From assembly GCF_029227915.1 (NCBI RefSeq), contig NC_079878.1:9610001-9674000 (forward strand): a stretch of DNA of 64,000 nucleotides, read 5' to 3'. The notes below the pieces were generated by a model. That model saw only the letters and a list, made by a program, of their open reading frames with translations. It made no database searches and was not told where the DNA came from. This document shows positions 33,901 to 64,000 of the stretch, piece by piece (the stretch's first letter is position 1; each line of letters opens with the position of its first letter). A program made the position numbers and the translations under genes. This DNA is from Hydractinia symbiolongicarpus. Lineage: Eukaryota > Cnidaria > Hydrozoa > Anthoathecata > Hydractiniidae.

Positions 33901-35698
33901 GATTAACTCAGAAAGTTCGCTACAAGAACTATCAACTCTACAAATTGAAGGCTTTCCATTAAGCTTTTGCAGCGAGGAAAAAATTAAAGACATCTTAAAA
34001 GTTATTTGTGTTGACATCGCACAAAGCGTGAAATTTATCAGGGTAAGTGTGACTCTTACTGTTCTTATAGCTTTTACTCTCTACAAAACTTTTACGCCTT
34101 ATATATTTATTTATCTGTAGACGAAAACACTTATTGGCAACAATGTAACACGATATGTCGCTTTGATCGACTGGAACTCTCCGCAGCTGGCTATCACAAA
34201 TTTTCAAAAACTTGACACTTTCAAAGCTGCAGACGAAAATGGACACTCGTTGGTAAATTTAAATGCTTCGTTTGCTTTGCCAGGAGTCACAGCATTTTCA
34301 GACTTTTGTCAATCTATTAACGAAGCTTCGAACTCTTTCGAAGTAGCACATGAACTTAGTAGAAACATTAGAGGGACCGAGAGATGTGTAGGTGTTAGAA
34401 GCCCTCCACCACCGTATGTTGAACGAGAAGTACCACCTGGGTCAAACAATTGTCCTCAGCCTCCTCCCTATACGCCACCAAGACCACTTATGTCTCATGA
34501 AGTGATGCAACCAATGTTATTCTCAGTTGGGCCTCAAAGCACAATACCAGTTTGCCCTCCACCGCATGTGCTTTTGTCAGTTGTTACACCACCTCACAGA
34601 ACACACGGCCAAGATGCACAAATGATGAACGGCATTTTTTATAATACACCAGTGCAACGAAACCAAGTTTTTCGTCCTCCACCGTTGGTGATTCCGACGC
34701 AAGCACATGTTATGCAAAATGGTAGACCAATTGTAGTGCAATTCGCAAATCATTTTCCTCCTTTAAATACCAACAAAAACGTTCCTCCTTTGAATAACGT
34801 ACCGAGAATGTCCATTCCATTACATGTAGGAGAGGTTCCTCGTTTCAACGCCGTTGTTTTAAACAATATATTACCGCCAAATCGTCCAACAGGTAGAGGA
34901 CCAGTTCATGGTGTAAAACCTGTAAATACTGCGTCTCTGCGTAGAAACATTATACATCCCGTATCTAACAATACCCGACAAACAACTCCATCATCGACAA
35001 AACACGGACAGGCGACAGACGTCTGCAGTAATGATGCCTCAACCTTAATAATAAAAACTGCGACTACTTCCGATGTAAATTCAGTTGCTTCCGACATAAG
35101 AGAAAACAATGACGCACCAATGATAAACGCCGAATGTAGTGCAATTGATCCGTCACCATGTAACGACAATAACGTTAATGAAAAGCCTACTTCAACAGCA
35201 ACGCCGTCAACCGCCTGGACACAAAAGAAAACAAATCGACGATGGAGTACTGCAAAAAAGGTTAACAAAAACCAGAGGACGAGTACATTGCCGAATGAGG
35301 CTATTATCGAAGAAGTTGTGAAGGAGTACGCAATGAAAAATGAAGTAACTGATGCACCTGACATCGAGACGAAAAGCGATTTTGATGTAAACGAGACAGC
35401 AAACGAATCTAGACCGATAAGTAATCCAGATAATGACAAATCTCAAGTGGACACTTTAGAAGGATTCGAAGTTGAAATAACGAATGAAACAGATAAGTTT
35501 TCACAGGGAAAAGTTTTACACGCTCTTACGCGAATGTCAATCTTGGATACAATGAAAGCTTATGAAAATCCGACAAGTCAACGTGCAGTCGTCGACGTCG
35601 AAAGTAGTCGTTTGATGACCTTTATACACACAGACGAGGCGGAAAAACAAAGATTTTGGAACCGACTACCGCGCGAAATGTTTAACAGTTTATTTTAG
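30904..35698 (+). CDS. RRM-repeat protein with proline-rich PPxY region
   Basis: Five exons join in frame: 30904-30966, 31307-31370, 31702-31907, 33749-34042 and 34121-35698. They encode 734 residues. The N-terminal third looks like two or three RNA recognition motifs. The clearest has a beta-1 LVVVTNIP and an RNP1-like KYGWIVFED strand; TLRIRNL before it and TLQIEGFP after it look like first strands of divergent RRMs. Residues about 290-480 are proline-rich with PPPYV and PPPYT, candidate WW-domain ligands. The last 250 residues are Asn/Thr/Glu-rich and disordered, ending FWNRLPREMFNSLF. A role in RNA binding is supported by fold only. I do not recognise an orthologue. Intron 3 (1.84 kb) is packed with repeats. 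Confidence 0.83.
31979..32085. mobile_element. CTCGTCC-ended MITE, copy 1
   Basis: It starts CTCGTCCGCAGGGGCTTTTG and ends GTGGGGACGAG, inverted with respect to its start. CATTCCGAC occurs just outside on both sides, a possible target duplication although not flush with the ends. It is in intron 3 of the RRM gene. Confidence 0.6.
32225..32450. repeat. Degenerate short tandem repeat (GACGTCGCTAAAGT units)
   Basis: About eight imperfect units of 24-28 bp share the pattern AAAGTTGGATCCCGACGTCG, with interior GACGT and GATCCC motifs. The tract is much more GC-rich than its surroundings. It lies in an intron; no coding function is seen. Confidence 0.75.
33519..33616. mobile_element. CTCGTCC-ended MITE, copy 2 (inverted relative to copy 1)
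   Basis: It is similar to the reverse complement of 31979-32085, sharing TAAGTAAGCGC.AGCGGCTTTG and CCAGGGGCTTTCGCC-type blocks. GACAGCAT flanks it at 33511-33518 and 33626-33633. Both copies lie in the same intron, facing each other about 1.4 kb apart. Confidence 0.6.
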
Positions 35699-35777
35699 TA
35701 TTTAATTTTCTTAAATTTTCACACCAAACAATTCTTTACACCACTAAATATCTTTGAGATAGTAGTCCCAAACGAAA

Positions 35778-35783
35778 ATAAAG
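35778..35783 (+). terminator. Polyadenylation signal AATAAA of the RRM gene
   Basis: AATAAA lies 80 bp after the stop codon at 35698, on the sense strand. Confidence 0.6.
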
Positions 35784-37087
35784 TCTAGTCCATCCGGACA
35801 AGAGTTGACAAAACGAAAGAGATAACAATAATTAATACTGGAGGCCTTATCTTTACTAAAATATTATTATTGGTACAGAAAATTAATGAAAAGTATACAG
35901 AAATATAAGTCATTCTTTAATTTTCTCTACACACATGCGCATGGAACCAAACTGAAGTTAGAAAGGCTAGCTATCGCACACACAAAAAAAGTCAAGCGCC
36001 CATAAAAAATGAAAATTAGTGGGAATTCTCGCGTTTACATTGAGATTGAAAAAAAAATTAGCTGTACCTTTAAATTGATATGCTGCGAACACGTGACACT
36101 ATTGGTGCATCAAAAACAAAGCAAAATTTCTGTGAAACAGCAAATTACAAAACTGAGCTTGTGTAAAACAATTAAAAAACAAATAACCAGAATGCTTATT
36201 ATTACAGCGAATAGTTCATAACAAACTATATTTCTAATGGTTTGTAATAACTAACGGTATTTCTTAGAGCGTGAGGCCAGCAACGTTCATGCGGACCATT
36301 TTAATTTCTGGTTGCCATCATTAACGATCTTGGCGTAAACTAACTAGGGCTACAAAAAAATAATTTTTATCGAACGTTTTCCTATACAGGCATCGCAAGT
36401 AAAAGGTCCACCTCCAATGATGGTGACCAAACTTACAGTAAGTAGTCAAATGTCGGTACTTATTTTGTTACCCTACAAAGTAGGGATAAAGAAGAAAATA
36501 CAAAAGAACTGCTAAGACTTGGCTTATTTCTTTTGATGCTGATATAGAAAAACGCACGAAATTTGTTAGATGTAAAAACAGCGAAAGAATTTAACTGGCC
36601 TGTGGCAAAGAGAAAAATATTTCGATGAAAAATATGAGCACAAAATAAACTTTATTACACACCCAGTTAAACGAGTCGGATGATAAATATAGTACAATTT
36701 AACATAAAGATTAGACAAAAATAATAATACGTAATGACACAAAAATTTATCCGTATTCTGATAAAAACTATGAACAAATTCATTAACGATCCAACTACAA
36801 TTTAATTACGAAACTATGGCTCCATTTACACCAGAAAAAACAGTTAAAAAAGGGCAGGCGCTCTAATAAAAAGAAGAAAAAAAGAGGCTAAGAATTTAAA
36901 AGCATTAATAAAAAGGTTTCTATCTCATGTTTTACACTTTAATCCAAACCATCTATCACAAATTGTTTAAGAACATTATAACCTGCAGGAATTTTAAACA
37001 AATTAAAACGAAGCTGGTTCACCTCTTTACCTAATTTTTACTAAGCAGGATATTTAATTAAAAAAATGCATGCACATACAAACAATC
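35784..37087. other. Spacer between convergent RRM and MRCK genes
   Basis: It includes the presumed MRCK 3' UTR. The only feature of note is an exon-like piece on the plus strand at 36390-36437. Confidence 0.5.
36390..36437 (+). other. Orphan internal-exon-like sequence
   Basis: A 48 bp open segment (ASQVKGPPPMMVTKLT) is bounded by a good acceptor (TTTCCTATACAG) and a consensus donor (GTAAGT). No neighbouring exons were found on the plus strand, so it may be chance, a relic or an exon of an overlapping gene. Confidence 0.2.
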
Positions 37088-58489
<21,402 letters not shown>

Positions 58490-60945
58490 CTAAATAATTC
58501 AAAAGTCCTAATGGTAATATATATCATAACGGTACAGTCAACCATTATACATAACAGAACTACATTGAAAACAAAAAATTAAAAGTGAAATATTATTTCG
58601 TAATAGTTAAAACTTGCTATCATTGAAACTTTTGTCGTATGAAACATTTATTTTGTTGATTACACTACATAACACCAATTTAGGACACATAAAAATATTA
58701 TTTTTAATTTAAAAATTTTTAATTCAAAAATTGACAGTTTTGTCAAAATAACCACATATAAATCAGTAGTTTCTGCAACGCATTTTTGACCTACCATAAT
58801 CATAAAAATGATTTTTATTTATACAATATTAATACCCCCGTTTTACTAACTTATCACGACACGAACCTTATTCGATCCTTCGATCACGCATTTCAATGGT
58901 CCTCCATCATGGAGAATATTTCAACGTTACATAAAATTTGTTTGTATTTGTGCGCAAAAAACTGCATGCGGAGGAAATATATTGCTGAACTGTGAAATAA
59001 AAATAAATTGGCTTGTAAAGTAAGAAAGATTTTTTACTGAAGCAAATGATAAATTTTTTTGACGAAAAAAATGTAAAAAAAGCGATTAAATATATTTTTT
59101 ATTTTCTTAAAAAGAAAATGTTTTGCCAAAAACGTTGCTTTGAGTCAGTAAAAGACACCTCGTCACTTTGCATCATTATTAATTTCTCCCTTGTGAGACA
59201 CAAGAGGTTTGAAGTCGTATTATGGCTGTAGCTTTATAAGTCTTTCTCATGAAGAGAATTATCTGATTCTAAGTTTTCTAAGTTATAATCTTCATTATTA
59301 CAAGACGTTTTATCAACGAACAATGTAAACAATAAGTAAACAAACTTTTAGAAGGTGTGCTGCTGAGCTTACGGACTTTCTGCACGATGTGACGTATCCT
59401 TATTTTTTCGGACCTAGTCCTCCTGACTGTATGCGACCTTGCAAATTTATTCGAAATTGAAGATGTTTACAGACCTGATAAAGATATATATATAAAGGTT
59501 TTTTAACGATTGTAAAAGGTTTATTTTGTCATATTTATGTATTGTCTTTAAAATAACATTTTTTTAAATATTTTTTTTCACTCGAGTGTCCCTTTAATTT
59601 CTGCAAAATATCAGGGGTTGTTTGCAAACTAATAAAGTTTGAACATGAAATTTTATTCTGTCATATTCCTTTTTTTTCACTGATTGTGCATAAAATATTA
59701 CTAAGAATGTTTTAACAGAAGTATTAAAAATATTGAAATCTTAAGTGGGTATTCAATATTTAATGTTTAAATATTAAATGTTTCAATATTTTTAGGAAAA
59801 TAATTTCCGGCAAATCCATCGAATTTGTTTCACCTCAGAAATTAATTCTGCAAAAAATGGTGATATTTTGGAATTATGAAATCCTTCCCCTGTGAAAGTA
59901 ATGGTTTTTATCATGCCATAAACTGCTTCTTTTCAATGAAAAGATTGCTATAACAATATACTAAAACAAATATACGCCCCATAAAAACTATTTAATCATT
60001 TACAAGCATTGGAATTTAAAATTTAGATCTTTCAGAATTTAATTAACATTAAAAGCTTATTGTACAAAAGTGAAAGTAATAAGTATTTTTTTAAATCTGA
60101 TTAGTGTTGTTGGCAGTATTTTATTTTAGCATAATCAAACCAATCAAAATTATTTAAATTTTTGTCATTGTTCTTTTTAAAAGAGACACCATGGGTGATT
60201 GTTTCTAAACTTATTAAAATAACAACTTCTAAAGATTAAAAATTTGATCTACAACTGTCATATCAGTCCTATTTAAAAGCAAGGCTAAAATAAAGGCTAA
60301 TATTTTCTATTGAAAAATAAAGTTAAGGGACATTATACTCAGCCTCCAAATAAATCAAGTTTAAATATTAGAAACTGTGTTACCCCACATGGTCCCAATT
60401 GTGCACACAGTCTTTTTTTACCAATGCAAAAAATATGGAGGAGTTCTTTATAAAAATCAAAGAACCAATAAGAAACAAAACTTTTTTCAATCCATAAATT
60501 TAAATTTTTTTTATTGTAAATCATTTAGTGGAAAAACTATTGCAAATCGACAATAAGATTGTACTGCAGGTTAAATTCTGATTACGCTTACTTTAATCAG
60601 GAGTAAAAGCACATTGCTTACAACTGTGGTACAGCATTAAGACTTTATTATTATTAGAAAATGGTTAACATATCCAATTTTTACAGAATAATTCCAAATA
60701 GATCAGTCTGTGTAACCATTATGATGTCAGCAGTATGAAAAACCATGCTTTTAGTTCAAGTTAAGTCCTATAACTTCAGTAAAAATTGAAATAAGAACTG
60801 AAAACTTAAAAATTTGTCATTATCATCACAGTTTCAGAGATTGTAAATTTAGCCATTTTTTGAGATGCAAATAAACTGTTTTTCATATTAATTTTGACAT
60901 AGATACATGTGTAGAAAACATCAAAGACAATTCTCACAATTAAAA

Positions 60946-61604
60946 TACCGTATTTTCCGGTATATAAACCGCACATCGTATAACCTGCAGCTCAGCTTTT
61001 TTAGGGAGTTACAAACCAGATGTTGTCAGATAGCCTGCACCTTCGTATAACCTGCATAAAATTTCAATCATTGAGTTTTACTAACCCACACCTTTGTATA
61101 ACCCGCATCGGAAAAAAATTCAGCATAGTTTTACTCCAAATCATTTTATAAACATGTGCGTGTGGTTGCTTTTATCGTTTGTTTTTTAGTTCTGGGTCAT
61201 TATTTTTTTTCCATGCTGGAGACAAGTGGGAGACGTTTAAACTCGTGAACCCCAAACACAAGAACCGAGTGTCTGAACTAGCGACTCTCTAAATCTTAAC
61301 TTCCTTGTCCCTGATTACCGAAATAATAATAAACAACATAATAATTATCACAGGTTGTCTGTAACAGCGATGTACCAAAATTACTTGTTTCATTCTGCGC
61401 AATTTATCAGGTTGTTAGTACTACAAATAAATAAAAAACAACACACAGAAGATTCTGTTAAAAAAAGGAAACCTTAACTTGTTTGCACCAGTAAATGTTT
61501 AAACTTTAAATTTCACAATAAATAACAGAAAAAATAAAACTTATCATATAACCCGCACTACCAGTGGAAGTCATAAAAATCAACATATATCGGAAAAAAC
61601 GGTA
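60946..61604. mobile_element. Non-autonomous DNA transposon with ~21 bp TIRs
   Basis: The ends TACCGTATTTTCCGGTATAT and, inverted, TACCGTTTTTTCCGATATAT are near-perfect terminal inverted repeats. Internally, phrases such as CGTATAACCTGCA and TATAACCCGCA recur about six times. No transposase ORF is present. The TA at both termini could be a TA target duplication. Confidence 0.8.
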
Positions 61605-61784
61605 AGTCAGACAGATAAAACGTTTCCTAAGCCCAAAGAATTTGGTCTTAGGCCCAAGCCAAGGACTAATTGCTTCGTCCAGTTTAGAGAAATTAGGAAT
61701 GCGTAAGAAATTATTAAATTATTCCCAATAGACAGAATGCAATTCTTTTACATCAATGGTGCAAAATCTAAACATGCAACATTG

Positions 61785-62730
61785 GATCAAGGGTCTGGCT
61801 CCATAGTATTTTATAATCATGGTTGCTTATATTAATCACAACATGAAATATTCCTTGTTATCCAGCTTTGCAGATGACACACAAATCATGGGCACCTTTA
61901 AAATCCAAAGTGATTTAAAAATAATACATTAGTGGACAGATAATAACAACATGAGACTAAATGGGTGTAAGTTTGAGCTTCTAAGTTATGGAAAGACAGA
62001 GTCTTTGAAACCATTATCTGTATATTTAAGCAACATTTCAAAAAAGATTAACACAAAAAAACAATGGAAGAGCTTGGGTATTATAATGTCAAATGATTGC
62101 AAATTTAACCTTCACATCTCTAACCTTATATCAAAGGCAAATAGTATAACTGGATGGATACCACAAACATTTGAGACCAGAGAAAAAAACCTGTAATGCT
62201 GTTCCTCTGGAAATCACATTAGAAATTCCCAACTAGATTTTTGTTCCCAGTTATGGTCTCCACTACTAAACTGACACATAAAGGACAGATAAATGGTCCA
62301 ATAAACGTCACTAGGAAAATCACTGGAATTCAAGGTTTTTCTTACTGAAATTTACTAAAACAAACAAAACTGTATTATTTGGAAAGAGAAGAAGAGAACG
62401 TTAAACAATAATCTGAAAAATAAAGATAGTACCAAACTTTGGTCAGGAAACTGTGATTGGAGGGATCATATGAAACATGTGATTCGACTTGGTTTCATTT
62501 GACATAGTTTGATTGAAAATGTGTTGTTCCTGTTGTGAAGAAAGGGCTATTTTATAAGATTCTCTGTGCAAGCTTAGCTGTTTAAGGGATGTGATTTTTA
62601 AATTGTCTACCAAAGGCAACATCCAATCTGTCTGATTGCTGTATGGACTGTTTAAATGGAAGTTAGATTTTTTCTTTCTATTGTTCCTGATGAGGCACTG
62701 ATACCAAATTAAGTTTAGTTTTAAAAAGGC
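61785..62730 (+). pseudogene. Decayed LINE reverse transcriptase
   Basis: Plus-strand pieces in shifting frames follow the order of a non-LTR reverse transcriptase: SSFADDTQIMG (catalytic YADD-type box), WKSLGIIMSNDCKFNLHISN, then FCSQLWSPLL, and a C-terminal FNCLPK-like and NLSDCCMDCLNGS segment near 62600. Multiple stops and frameshifts show it is dead. Confidence 0.75.
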
Positions 62731-63157
62731 CAAGACAAACAGAATCATTGACATGATGAGCAAAGGACTCTCAGAGTTAGTTGCGTGGAGATCTCACAGA
62801 ATCTACTTTAAAGTAATTATAATACACTTATTCAACCTAAATTTTATGCTGCATATATAAACAGTTAAATCAAAGTCGTCAGAAATTTATTTTTTGTGTT
62901 CTACCCGAATCTGCGACACAGTTTATGTACTAATAAGTTAACTAGTTCCAATCAATTACTTTTCGAACAACCACTTGAACTTGTTCTGCAAAATAAACAG
63001 TGCTGAACAACTGTTACTGTTGTTTTTGACAGAGTAATAATAGGTTTCATCATAATTCTTGGGAATGTCAGTTTTGAAAATAGTTATTACACTCTAAATG
63101 ATGATATTCAGACACACTCTATTGTATTTGTGACATTTTCGTACTAAGGGCACTGCT

Positions 63158-63394
63158 TCATGGTTTTCTGGGACTAGAGCATAATAGACTGCTGTCATCT
63201 GCAAAGTGAAAAACATCACTACAGGAAATTAAGTTTAGGAGGTCATTAATGTAAATCAAGAAGAGTAGTGGTCCAAGGACCGATCCCTGGGGCCCCCCAT
63301 GAAAAAGTTCTTTACTAGTCCTTAGCCCATGAAAAATTCCATGTAGTTCTCTTGTCAGACACCCTTCCTGCATTGCTATATGCAGGCCTATCAA
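63158..63394 (-). pseudogene. LINE reverse-transcriptase fragment
   Basis: The minus strand has FHGGPQGSVLGPLLFLIYIN followed by DLL and, after a short gap, HFADDSSLL: the PQGSVLGP and FADD motifs of non-LTR reverse transcriptases. Only about 75 codons remain. It is a different family from, and opposite in orientation to, the remnant at 61785-62730. Confidence 0.85.
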
Positions 63395-63560
63395 TAAGGG
63401 GAGAGCAATCGCTCTTGCTCACACAAAGACTTGCCCAATTTTAAGAAATGAAAAACTAGCTGAGCCAATAATTACTAATTACCAATTCCACAAAACGTTT
63501 GTCTGGCAGAGCAATATCAATTCATCTCACATGGAAATCAATGTTATCATTTTTATTATT
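63383..63560 (+). repeat. Dispersed repeat, copy 2
   Basis: It matches the inverted sequence of 56930-57090. It directly abuts the reverse-transcriptase fragment below 63394, so one may have inserted into the other. Confidence 0.7.
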
Positions 63561-64000
63561 TGCAGTAAAAAATAACCCAAATTATATATATATATAAGAA
63601 AGACAAGATAAAATAAGTAAAAAGAATTTTGTAATAAAATGCTTATAAAGTTTAAAAATTATTTATTTCGGTTGCTCGCACAGGCTGACTTATTGTAACC
63701 TTGGGCTAGCAATTTATTGCTTGTTTATTATTTGCTTATTGATAGGCTTGTACATGCATTCTTGTTGTAATATTAGTAGTTATTACTATGATAACATGTG
63801 CAATTTTAATAACATTTTTGATTTCAAACCTTATGTTTTAAAAATTGGCTCACAGTTAGGAAGCAATTATATTTTTTTGATCATGTAAAATGATCTAAAA
63901 CATTTAATCCCTATTAATATTATTTTTTCTTTCAATTAGAGCAAGTCCATAATTAAAAATCATGACCAAATTAAGATAAGATCCAAAAGGCTTTGAATAA

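Larger units (their letters stand above)
58490..64000. other. MRCK 5' intron with transposon remains; no exon recognised
   Basis: I searched the minus strand for the missing MRCK glycine-rich loop (GRGAFGEV type) and N-terminal exons and saw none. The intron therefore runs past 64000. Identifiable contents are the TIR element at 60946-61604, LINE fragments at 61785-62730 and 63158-63394, and the dispersed repeat at 63383-63560. The remainder is AT-rich unassigned DNA. Confidence 0.65.

Noticed and set aside
34906-35446. 177-codon minus-strand ORF over the last RRM-gene exon
   Set aside because: Antisense shadow; hydrophobic composition arises from the Asn/Thr/Glu-rich sense frame.
62443-62763. 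106-codon minus-strand ORF
   Set aside because: The plus strand here carries the decayed C-terminal part of a LINE reverse transcriptase, which explains the conserved feel of the sequence.

Overview
The window is AT-rich nuclear DNA from an intron-rich animal. GT-AG introns, a metazoan-type MRCK kinase and abundant non-autonomous transposons all point to a metazoan. I lean towards a cnidarian, probably a hydrozoan, from overall character; that is inference only. Genes were rebuilt by joining exons at GT/AG sites and checking that every junction keeps the reading frame.

Layout. 2-4540 (+): 3' end of a large coiled-coil protein gene with a basic, serine-rich tail. 6686-11076 (-): ribosomal protein eS26 (RPS26), whose second intron carries three related H/ACA snoRNA candidates. 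11499-19125 (+): prohibitin 1, head-to-head with RPS26 across about 420 bp. 19782-21215 (+): mitochondrial ribosomal protein uL10m (MRPL10). 22223-29214 (-): an unrecognised 2080-residue protein with an N-terminal Cys/His cluster, about 850 residues of coiled coil and a tail built from tandemly duplicated acidic exons. 30904-35698 (+): an RRM-repeat protein with a PPxY-bearing proline-rich region. 37088-58489 (-): an almost complete MRCK (CDC42BP) kinase gene of 43 exons; the first coding exons lie beyond 64000. 58490-64000 is 5' intron of MRCK filled with transposon remains.

The repeat load includes short Helitron-like elements ending in a hairpin plus CTAG, palindromic MITEs, a TIR element of about 660 bp, LINE reverse-transcriptase fragments, a ~128 bp repeat family at two loci, and several micro- and minisatellites.

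Functional links. RPS26, its intronic snoRNAs and MRPL10 serve cytosolic and mitochondrial ribosomes, and PHB1 the mitochondrial inner membrane. MRCK is a Cdc42 effector acting on actomyosin. The most notable observations are the snoRNA trio, which has compensatory stem changes and a guide pocket matching a conserved 18S rRNA segment, and the recent exon amplification in the 22-29 kb gene.
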